Shown one piece after another: positions 39,701 to 51,200 of a stretch of 64,000 nucleotides of DNA. Below the pieces are notes generated by a model. That model worked only from the letters and a program-made list of their open reading frames with translations. It ran no database searches and was not told where the DNA came from. The position numbers and the translations under genes are program-made. This DNA is from Pleodorina starrii. Taxonomy: Eukaryota > Chlorophyta > Chlorophyceae > Chlamydomonadales > Volvocaceae. The first letter of the stretch is position 1. Each line of letters begins with the position of its first letter. Where the stretch lies: the NCBI GenBank assembly GCA_030267565.1, contig BRXU01000001.1, positions 8,768,501 to 8,832,500 of the forward strand, written 5' to 3'.

Positions 39701-42700
39701 AAAGCGAAAGCTGTTGCGCCTCACCGAGACCCCCGAAAGGCATTCCGCCTGTCATACCGTATTGTACCGTACCGTGCCGTACCTGCGCGCTGTGCCACTT
39801 CATGGCGCCCTGCCGCAGCGCCGCGCGGCCCGCCGGGTAGGTCGCCAGCCCGAACGCCGGCCCGCCCAGCAGCGCCGCCGCCAAGCTGGCGTTGACGCCG
39901 AGGTACGGCAGGCAGCTGAGCAGCGCCGTCACCATCGCCGTCGCCTCCGCCACCGACGGCACGTCCTCCCGCTGGCGCACCTCCCGCGGCGCCGCCGGCG
40001 ACAGCGACAGGTCGGGGTCCGCCAGGAGTCGCAGCGCCTCCAGGGCCTGGCCCGTCACGACGGGGACCTCCGCCGCCTCCGCCGCGGCGGCGGCGGCGGC
40101 GGCGCCTCCGCCGGCGCCGCCCATGGTTGAGGAGATGAGCTTGTGGATGAAGCGCGCGAGGCAGCTCACGGCGCGTGCGTCGAGGAGAGCAGCCTGGGGT
40201 AGGTTTTAAGGTTTTTAGGGTTTAGGGTTTTAGGGGGTTTTAGGGTTGTTTTAGGGCTTTGGGGATGGCGGGAAAACAGATACCGCCGCGATGGGAAGGA
40301 GTGCGGCGTTAGCGTGCTGTGCCGTGCCGTACCGCGACATGCCGTGCAGTGCATTGCCGTACCAACCGACCTTGATGGTGGCCTTGTACGCCAGCGGCGC
40401 CAGCACCTCCAGCAGCCGCCGCGCGTCCGTCAGCGCCGGCGGCGCCGCCGCGGCGCCGCCGCCGCCGCGCACCAGCGTCGCCAGCGCCTCCACCAGCGGC
40501 GCCGCCAGGAAGGTGGGCATGCCGCCGCCCAGGCCGGCTGCCTTGACCACCATGCGCACCGTCGCGCAGCGAACGAGGCGCGACTCGGAGTTGTAGCCGG
40601 AGGACAGCAGGCGCAGGAACTGGCCCGACACGGTCTCCAGCGCACTGTGGGGATTGATGGACAGCGCGCCAGGGGCGCGGGCGACAGGGAGGGAAAGGAG
40701 GAGGAGAGGGAGGAGGAGGAGGAGGGAGCAGCGGCGAGGGGGGGAGGTTAGAAAAGCGCAAAACGCGTCGGGGGGAGCCTCTCATGTTATCTACCTCCCT
40801 CCTTCCCTCCCTCGCCCCTCCCTCCCTAACGCCGGCCCCCCTAAACCTGGCCCGAGGGAAAGCACCGGGGGGCCAAAACCGTGTCCGTGCCACAGCACCC
40901 TCCGGCCCAGCCGCGCCCGAGCCAACCGCACATCGGCCACCCGCTCTCTTGGTCTCTTCGTCAAGACCTGGCCCCCACGGCCGAGTGTTAAACCCTAAAA
41001 CCTCTAAAAGAAACCCTAAAACCCTGAACCCCTTATTAAACCCTATCCAGCGTCGCCCGCCCCCACCTCGCCAGCAGCGACCGCTTGGCCATGTTCGTGG
41101 GCGGCGGCAGCGCCGCGGTCGCCTGCTGCCCCGGCGTCGGCGGCGGCGGCCACTCGCGGGGGAACAGATCGCCCAGCAGGCTGATCAGGCAGTAGCCCTG
41201 CTCCGGAGACAGGCAGGTGCTGGCGGGCTCGCGCTCCGCCGCGCCAGCGGCGGAGCCGCCACCGCCAGCGGCGCCGTCGGCCGCGGCGGCGCCGCCGCCG
41301 GCGCCGCCGTCGGCGGCGCCGGCGCTCAGGATGTACCCTAGACCCATGTGGGCCTTGTCGGCCGCGGCGTCTTTTCGGTAGCTGTGCGCCAGGCCAAAGG
41401 CGGCGGGCAGCACCGACGGCTCCCAGCCGGCCTCGATCCAGGAACCTAGCGCCGCCGCCGCCGCCAGCCGCGCCGGCAGCAGCTCGTACGCGCCCGACGG
41501 CGCGCCGGGCACGCCCGACGTGCCGGCGGCGGCGCCGCCAGCCAGCGCCGCCGCCAGGCTGTCGTACGACAGCACGGTGGCGGCGTGCGCCGCCAGCAGC
41601 GCGTCAACGACGCCGCGGCTGCGGAGGCGCAGACCGGCGGCAGCGCCGCCGCCGTCCGGCGACGGCGGCGGCGGCGCGGCGGCCAGCGGCCGCAGCGCCA
41701 GCAGGAGCGCGGAGGTGGCTTGCAGCGCCGCCGCCAGCAGCGACGTGGCGACGCGCCGGTTGCGCGACCGCTCCGCGGCGTCGAGCGCGTCGCCTGCGGC
41801 GTGCGCCCAGGCGGCGTCGTGGCCGGTCGCCCGTACCGCTGCCGTACCGGTCCGCACCGCGCGCTCCAGGACGGTCAACGCCCCGAGGCCGTACAGCTGC
41901 GCCGCCGTCATGCGGCCGGTGGCGGCGCCGCCGCGCATGAGTACGGACAGGAGCTCCAGGGCCGCCGTCGCGGCGGCGGCGCGCTGCTCGCCGCCGGCGC
42001 GCACGAGCGCCACGGCGGCGCGCGCGTCGACGCCGCGCGCCGCGCGGCTGCGGGGCTGCTGCTGCTGCTGCGGGGGTCCCTGCGGACGGGCGGCAGCAGC
42101 ACAAAAGGCACAGCAAGACCTCAGCGGGGCCTCCTGCCGTGCGTCTGCGATATCGTAGCTGTCAAGAGGGGCAGCCCATTCCATCTAACCTACAGGCAAA
42201 CCAGCTCGCTCGGGTTTACCCAACCCCCGACCCTGCCCCCGTGCTTGGCTCGCGCGCACAAGCATGCCCCCCTCACCGCCGCCGCCGCGTCGCCCGCGCC
42301 CGCCGCCTCCAGCCGCGGCAGCCCCTCCTCCAGCAGACGCAGCAGCGCCGCCACACCGCCCGTCATGAGCGCCACGCCGGCCTCGGCGCGGCCCTGGGGA
42401 AAGGGGGTGGGTGGGTGGGAGAGCGGGTGGGAGAACGGTTGGGGGAAAGCGGGCGTTTCGGGAAACCCGCAGATGATTAGGAAGGAAGGGGACCCGGGAG
42501 CGGTCAGGCACGGCGCACAGCCCCCGAGGCCCCGAGGTGAGCGGGTACCGCGCCTGAGCAGCACCCCAGCTCAGTCCTGCGGCGTCGTTAGCAACGGGGA
42601 CTAGCAACGGAGAAGTTCCTAGTCCCCGACACAGCGACACAGCGCGCCGGCGCGACCCCGACACAAGAGCTAGCCGCCAAACGCTGGACCACGCGGCACG

Positions 42701-45700
42701 CGGGGGCGGCGGTGGCGGCGGCTGCGGAGGCAGGGCCCGGGCCCGGGCCCTGCAGGCTGAAGCGCTGCGGCAGCGCGGGCGGCCCCGAGGACGAGAGACA
42801 GCCCCCACCCCACCTGCAGCTCTTTGGCGGTGCGACGAGCCAACTCGGCGTCGCAGCCGATGGCCCCCAGCAGCGACGAGTTGGCGGCCGCCCCCAGCAG
42901 CTCCGCCTCCGCCCGGGCCGCGTCAGCGATGGCGCCTGCCGGGGAGGCGAGAGCGAGGAGACGGGGCGGCCGGTGGGTGTTGCGGAGTTGAGGGCGGGGG
43001 CCGGGGTGAGGAGGCAGCGGCGGGAGGAAGGGCGGCGTGAGGGATGTGGAGGCGGCGGCGGCGGCGGCGGGAAAGTTGCTGCTGGGGTTGGGCGCGTCAT
43101 GCGGACGGAGGACGGAGGACGGAGGGCGCGATGGTGGGGGGCGGGGCCAGAGCCGCGCGACCGGGCTGTCTGGCAGTCTGGGTGCTGGTGGTGGGGGGGG
43201 GTGCCCAACTGCCCATCCATCGGAGAGAGCCGCGACTTTGGGATGGAGCCGCAGCTGCTGAGCTTGATGAGGACCCCTCATTGGGGAGGGACTCGGAGCG
43301 CGGGGGGCCGGGAACGGGTTTGTGTCAGTGGTACGGCAGTCGTACATACACAGGCGAAAGCTGGCAACGCCGCCGCCCGCCCGCCCGCCCTCGCTGCGCT
43401 CGACTCACCGGCGATCGGCAGCCAGCCCGCCAGCGCCTGCAGGCGCGTGTCGCGTACGACCCAAAGCAGCAGCGCGCTGCCGTACAGGCTCTCCGCCTCG
43501 AAGGACTGTGGGTGGAGAGGGGTCCGGCGTGTGGGTGGAGGAGGGAGAGGGGGACGAACAAACAGTCCGTGAGGAAAGGGGAGCCTGAAGGGGGGGCTGA
43601 GAGGTGCGGCAATGGTCAGGTCCTGGGTGCGAAAAAGACTAAAAGAGTTCCTGGGTGGTAAAAGAGTACGACACTCCAACTGAAAGCTGACAAAAGCTGA
43701 CAGGTTGACAGGGAGGCTAGTGCAGCAGAACGGCAGGGAGGGCACCGTCGCGGCACCGCCACTCCTCCGCCGCCGCCGCCGGCCCCCGAGAAAGCGCGCA
43801 AGCCCTCAAATGGCGTGGCCGTGCCCGCCCCGCCCCCCCCCCCCCACAACACGAACACACACACGGACGGGCTCAGCGCCCCGTGAAGATCGCCCCCCCA
43901 CGTTCCACTGCCCTACCCCAACCGATATGCGTATATGGCAACCAGGAACCAGCCACCACCACCCTCCAGGTCCCGCGCCCTTGCCGGTCCCGATACTCCC
44001 GCTCGACCCAGCAACCCACGCCGCCCACGCCACCGCACCGTGTCGTGCTCGTCATCCTCGTCGTACAACAGGCCGCCGCGGCCGCCGCCGTGCAAGTCGC
44101 CGCCGCCGTGCGCGCCGGTCCCCGCCGCCGCCGCGGCCAGCGCCTTGGCCGCCCGCGGCCGCGCCCGCACGGCGCGCAGCAGTGTGGAGAGAGCCGGCCG
44201 CGAGGAGGACAGCGCTAGCACCGCCGCCTGGCGGCCCGGCTCCGATCCGGCACACATCTGCAGCAGCATGAGGATCGACGGACCCATGGGTCCGTACAAC
44301 GCGGCCTGCTCGGCCGGGACCACGAACGGAGCGGCGGCGGCGGCGCCGCCACCGCCGCCACCCGCGAGGCTCCTGACGGCGGCGTCCGCCGCCAGCGCGT
44401 CGCAGAGCATCGCCGCTAGCTCCGCCGCGGGCCCGGCGCCGCTGCCGCCGCCGGCGGCGGCGGCCGCCGCCGCCGCGGCCGTTGTGACGGCCCGCCTGGC
44501 GGCGGGCGCGCCGGCACCCGCCGCGACGGCGGCGGCGTCCTGCGCCGTCGGGTCCAGCGCCGCGATCAGCGCGGCGACGCCGGCGCGGCACGCCGGCACC
44601 GTCACCAGCGCCAGCCCGGTGGGGGTGGAGAGCAACGGCACCAGCAGCATCCGCAGTCCGACCAGCAGCGCCTGGTGGCCCGCCTGCAGGTGTGACTGCG
44701 CGTACATGCCGGCCTGCTGCGCCGCCGCGGCGGCGGCGGCCTCCGCGCCGCCGCCGCCGCCGCTGCCTCCATGGCCTTGCGCAGCGCGGCCGCGTGCGCG
44801 TGCACCGCGTTCAACGCGCCGGCGAGGGACATGAACAGCGGCCTCGCGGCCAGGATCTGCACCACGGGCGGGTCGAGCGCCGGCGGCTCCGGGATTGCTG
44901 GGCGCCCAGCGTCGCCGCCGCCGGGCGCCTGCCCCACCAGTGCGCCCAGTGCCGCGCCGAGGAGCGGTATCCGCGTGCCGGCGGCGGCGGCGGCGCCGCC
45001 GCCGGCGGCGGTCGCCTCCGCCAGGTCTGGCAGCATGGCCGCCAGCTGCCGCAGCGGCAGCATGGCCTCCATGACCGTCGCCGCCGCGGCGGCGGCGCCG
45101 GCGGCGCTGCCGCCGCCGCCGGCCGGCGGCGTCGGCGCCGCCGACACCAACGTCTGGCACGCCAGCGTGCACTTGCCAACGAGGTCCGCAACCGTCAGAC
45201 GGCGCATGACGCGAGCCACGGCCGCCGCCACAGCCGGGGCGCGCGGCCGCCGCAGCATGACGGTCAGAAGCGGCGTCGCCGCGGACACCGGCGGGAGCTC
45301 CAAGCGCGGCGGCGGCGGCGCCGCCGCCGCCGCCGCTGCCGCCGAAGGCGCACCGCTGCCGCCGGCCGCCGCCGCCTTGGCCTCCGGCTTGCCGCGCGGC
45401 CGCGAGCGCGAACGCGAGCGGGATCGCACGCCGCGAGACGTCGCCTTGGATCGAGTGCCGGACCGCGAGCGCGACCTGGATCTCGATCTCGGCCGCGATC
45501 GAGATTTGGATCTGGACCTCGATCTGGATCTCGAGCGCGCGCGTCGGTTTCGCCGCCGGCTGCGCCGCTCGCTGTCGCCGCCGCCGCCACGATCGCGACG
45601 GTCGCGGCTGGAGCCGCGGCCGCGGCGGCGGTCCGACCGATCCGACTCACGGTCGCGATCCCGCTCGCGACCGTCGCGGCCGCGGTCGCCTCCCTTCTCC

Positions 45701-48251
45701 CGCGCAGACGACGAACCGCCGCCGCGATCGCCGTTCGCGTTCGCCGCTGGCCCGGAGCGATCTCCGCCCACATCCGCCCGCGAGCGCCCGCCGTCGGCGT
45801 CGGCGTCCGCGGTCGCTGCCGCGCCGCCAGGCTCGTCGGCCGCAGCGCCGGCGGCCGCCGCCGTCGCCGCCGCATCCTTGCCCCCGTCACTCTCCCGCCG
45901 AGCAACGCCGCCGCCGCCGTCGCCGCCGTTCCCATTGGCGTCCTCCATCGGGCTGCCTCCGAACCGTCGATCCGATTTCCCGCCGCCTCCGTCGTCGCTC
46001 TCGCTGTCGCTGCTGCTGCTGCCGTCGCTACTGCCGCCACCACTGCTACTGCTTCTCCGCCCGCCGCCGTCGTCGCCGTCACCTTCGCCGCGCTCGCGCC
46101 CGCCGCCATCACCATCGTCACCGCCGTCGCCGCCGCGGTCAGCCATCTCAGCGTCTCCGTCGACGCCGGTGCCCTCAGGTGCCTGGCCGTCGCCGCCGTC
46201 GCCGGCCGCTGCATCCGCGGCGGCTGCCGCCGCCTCGTACTCCTCCTCGCCGCCTCCGTAGTAATCGTCAAAGTCGTCGTAAAAGCCATCGTAGAGGCCC
46301 TGGTCATCTGCGTCCGTCCGGCGGCACACATACGCACACACGCCGTGGGCGCGACGGTGGGCGCGACAGGCCGGGCGTCAGGCAGAGTAGGGGCACGGCG
46401 AAAAACCACAGGCGAAGACCGCGAAGGACCTCCAAGCACGGACATCCCCCCCACCCCTCTCCACCACGTTTCGGTCAGCCTACGGTAACCTAACCGGACT
46501 GCTTTTCCTTGCCCCGCCCCCCTCCCTCCCTCCGGGCTCCGGCCTCCATCAGCGCAACCCGCTCTGCGGCCAAGTCGATCTCCAAATCTACGTCGGCCCC
46601 CTTACGGGCCTTATCGTTGCTTTGCTTTTCCTCCCCTCTACCCTCCATACGTTCACCTGCCTCGACCATCTGTACCTCCCACACTCCTCTTCACAGTTGC
46701 TTTCTTACAGATCACCCCCACCCCCGTTCGCTTACGCCGTCTCCGTCTCCGCTGCGGCATCCTCTTTTCACCCCCGCACGCAACCCCGTGCCGTACCTTC
46801 CAGGAGCGCCGCCGCGTCATCGCCTTCGGCCGCCGCCGCACTCGCGGACCTCGCAAGCGCTGCCGAGCCGGCCTGCTGCAGCCGCCCCCTCCCGCCGCCG
46901 CCTTCGTCCCCCCCTTGACGACCCTCGCCGTCGCCGCGCGCCTCGCCGTCGCCGCCGTCACTGCCTGCCGGTCCATCGCCCCCTTCGCCGGCGCCAGAGG
47001 CGCTGGACGGCCGGCGGCCGCCGCCGCCGCCGTCGCGGTCCGCGTCCTCGTCGCCGCCGCCGCCGCCACTACCACGCGCCTGCCCGTCGCCATACATCGC
47101 GCCGCCGCCGCCGCCGCCACCATCCTCCTCCGCCTTGACGCCGGCGCCGGAGGCGCCGCCCGCGGCCTGCGCGCCGGCCTCGTGGCCTGGCCGCCCGGCG
47201 GCCGCTGCTGCCTCGCCTCCCTCCTGCTTGACCTGCGCGGCCAAAACCGTGTGGTGAACCGTGTGTTAGGCCGGGGGGGTCAGGGGGGGTTCAGGGAGTG
47301 ATATGTTGAGCAAGCTGCTGCAGCCGAGGGGGGAGATGGGGCTCGCGTTCGCTCAACGAGCCCAAAAACCTACGGGCCCGCCGCCCTGCCCTGCCCTGGC
47401 ACGGCACGGCGTGCGCCCGCCAACAGCCAGCCCACGCGCCCGGTCAGATGCCGCCCCGGCCCCCCCCCAACCCCAACAACGCTCAACACGCGACGCCCTG
47501 AACCCCACCGCTTCCACTCAACACTCGGTGTGGCAGACGGCCGCTGGCGGACAACCCAAGCCACCTCCATCCACCAGCCCGCCAGGCCCCCCCCACCCAC
47601 CTTGACCTCAGCCTTGACCGCCGCCGTACCCTCGCCCGCCGCTGCCGCCGCCGCGTCCTCACCCGCCGCCGCCGCCGCCGCCGCCGCCTGCGGCAGCGGC
47701 GGGCGGTACCTCGCCAGCAGCACCTCCGCCGCTGGCGCGGGGCAGGTGAGCGTGAGCGCGTCGAAGCAGGCCACCGCCAGGCGTACCAGGTCGGCGGGCG
47801 GATTGGGCAGGCACAGCGCCCGGACCACCTGCAGACAAAAGGCACGTCGCAAGGTACACACGTTCCGCACAAGGGCGGACGGCGGAGGCGTCCGTAAGAG
47901 GCGGCGGGGCAGGAAAAAGAACAGAAGATACCGCAGCGAAGGGACGGAGACGGCGTTCGCGGGACGGGGGCGGCGCCATGGAAGGTTCCATGGTTGGTAG
48001 AGGTGACGGTGGCAGCCAAAGGGGCGCCGGTGATCCCGTTTTTGGGTCCATTGTAACTAAAAAGGCCGGTTCATTCATGCAAGTGGGGCTTTTACCGACC
48101 CGGCCAACACAACCCCGCACGTCCTCAGCCTGCGCACCGCAGGGCCGTCTGTGCTGTTAAGCCGGGGTAGGTCGGGGTAGGTCGGGGTAGGTCGGTGCAC
48201 CGCCTCCTTGAGACCGGAAGAAGGAAAGGAGTTGTAACGATGCAAAGCGAA

Positions 48252-48284
<33 letters not shown>

Positions 48285-51200
48285 GCAACGTTGTGTGCAC
48301 TGTGCAGTACAGTGTACGACTGTGTATGTGTATGTAACCCTAGAGTTACGCGCCTCGTCGGCCTCCATTTTTCCTAACCCCGCCTTTCCCCGGTCCTTTC
48401 CCCCTTGCGGCTCCACGCGAAGGCCCGCCCCCTGAGCCCCGCTCCCTCCACTTCGCCTGCTAACCCCCGCCCCCGCCCCTGCCCCGGCAATCGCTACCCC
48501 AATCACCCGCCCGCCCGCCCGCCCGCGCGCGCGCGCCCGGCCCCCCGCCCACCTGTCCCGCGGCCCCCATGGCCATGAGCAGCGGGGCCGAGGGGCTGCA
48601 CACCGCCAGCAGCACAGCGGACGCCACCCCCGCCAGCCCCACATTCAGTTCCTCCAGCTTGCTGGACCTGGGGGGCAGTAAAGCGGACACGACACCGCAG
48701 GCGGATTTAGACCCGGGGGGGGGGGGGAGAGGTCAGGGAGTGATATGCTCCTTTATAAAACAATGAGTCACGGGGGCGAGAGGTTAGCTAACGGACCTGG
48801 GGATGAGGAGACAGTTGCCGCAGGAGGGACGGAGACAGGCGTTAGCGAAAGGACCCAGGATCCAGCAATACTTGACCTAGCGCTGAAGCTGGGGCCTACC
48901 CCCCCCCCCCACACACACACAGTCCGTATCTGGTAAGCAAGGTGAGACCGCTGCGGGGAGGGGGTGGGGACCGAGCAAGGTGGGGACCGACCCAGGTGGG
49001 GACCGAGCAAGGCGGGGACCGAGGTGCTCAATAGGAGTTGAGTGTGTGTGATGCTCGCGAGGTGGAGATGGGGGGGGGGTGCGGCCCGCGGCGGGGGATG
49101 AGGTGGAAGGCGGGGTATGGAACGGCAGACGCTTGCGTTGAGTTCCTGGGAGAGGAGGTCAGGCGGTTCGCTCTTCGCTGACCAGAGAAACCCCAACTTC
49201 CCCCTCTTCCTTTTCTTCCCCTTCCGCCCCCCGCCCCCGCCCCCGGCCGCCCACCCCCCCGTCCTGCGCTCTACCCCCGCCCCCGGCCTCCCCCCGTCCT
49301 GCCACCCCCTCCCCTCCCCGCCCCGCTTCCCCGCACCTTCCAGATGCCAGCAGCAGGCACCATTCGCAGGCCATATCCACCAGAGACTCCAGCTCGCCGC
49401 GAGCCGGCGGGGCCACCTCTCGCGGCGGCGCAGTCGCGAGCGTCATCTCCAGGTCGGAGGTCTGGCCTGCAGGGACCAGAACGGGCGGCAGGCAGGCAGG
49501 CAGGCAGGAGACACAACAGTCCAGTGCAGTGCAGTGACGTTCCGGCAAGAAGCAGTGCCCTTTCTACTGAACAGGCCCACTGGCAAACTGGCTGGGCGGG
49601 GGCCTGGATTGGATAAGGGGGGAGGGGATGGACTGCCCGAAATAGGTACGGCGCGCAGCAGAGGAACTGAGGCCGCGCCCGGCATCGCAGCGGCGTTGGA
49701 ACCGTTCGTTCGTTCGTTTCGTTCGTTTGTTCGTTGGTGCCCGGAGGACGGCTCCGGGTTTGCAGGGGGGTTTACAGGGAGGACGGAAAGGCAAAGGCAA
49801 AGCCGTAGGACCGGAGCTCTCGCCTCCAGGCGCCTCCGGGCGGAGGGCGTCGCCGGGCGGCCGCGCGGCGAGATCGGCACGAGCCCCCACGCCGACGCCG
49901 CCCACGCCTTGAAGGGCCCCGCCGGGTTCCCGCCCGCCCCCCGCCTGCCCCCCTCCGCACACACACACACACACACACACACACCTCCCGCGCCGCGGCG
50001 TCGCCGAAGCACCGACCTTTCGCCCCATCAGCAGTCCCTTTTCTCAATCCCACCGAACCCTGGCCCTTTCAAGTGTGGAACCCCCTAACAGTGTAGAACC
50101 CTTCAGGCCTCTCTTGTCACCTCTCACCCGCCTTGCCTCCCTCCTTGGACTGCCCACACCGGTACTGGAACCCATCAGTCCCCAGCCCCCCAGTCCCCAG
50201 CTCCCCGCGCTGCGAACCACCCATCCCCCCACCCCCCCGCCCACCCGCCCGCCGTCTCCGTCCCTCCGCTGCGGTATCTTCTCTTTTACCGCCCACTAAC
50301 CTCCCTCCCTCCCTCCCCCACCTGCCAGCGCGCGGCACACGTGCTTGGCCGCCGCCATGACGGGCGCCAGGCGGCTCCCGGGGCCGTTCATGGAGATGCG
50401 GCCGTGGCTGCGCCCCACCTCGCCGTAGTACTCGGCGGCGGAGCGCAGCGCGGCGAGCAGCGGCGGCGGCACCGAGTCCAGCGGGAGCAGCGAGGAGCCT
50501 GGGTTGGGTGGTTGGTGGTTGGGTTTGGTGGTTGGGTTGGGTTTGGGTTTGGGTCGGGTTGAGGGTTTGGGTTGGGGTGGGGTTGGGGGTTGGGTTGGGT
50601 TGGGTTGGGTTGGGGTTGGGTTGGGTTGGGTTGGTGGTTGGGTTGGGGTTGGTGGTTGGGTTGGGGGTTGGGTTGGTGGTTGGGTTGGGTTTGGGGGTTG
50701 GGTTGGGTTGGGTTGGTGGTTGGGTTGGTGGTTGGGTTGGTGGTTGGGTTGGGTTGGTGGTTGGGTTGGGTTGGGTTGAGGGTTGGGTTGCGTTCGGATA
50801 ATCAAGATACCGCAGCATAAGGGATGTTTTGGCGGGCGGGCGGGCGGGCGGGGGTGATGGCGGTGGACGGGGAGGTAAGAAGAATGATACCGCAGCGGAG
50901 GGACGTAGCGGTGGCGCGGGTGGCGGTGGCGGTGGACGGAGAGGGGTGCAGGTTCGTGGGTGGGGGCGGGTTTGGGCAGCGGCTGGCCCGGGGAGGTGGG
51001 GGGGAGAGTGGGTCGGGTGGTAAGGGAAGCAACAAGTAAAGAGTCGCAGAGAGAGCAGAGGAGCCGGAGGTTGGGTTCCGCGGAAAGAAAAAATGGAGGA
51101 GACGACACAGCCCAATCGCGCAAAGCCCGGCTGGCAGCGCAGGGCCACGAAACGCTTTTCGGCGCCCCCCGCCGCCTCGCCTCGCGATGACTGCGATTTT

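Noticed and set aside
44602..46488. Long plus-strand open frames opposite VIR exon 10
   Set aside because: They mirror the RS- and Ala-rich codons of VIR; only the minus strand joins to flanking exons in phase and matches VIR.
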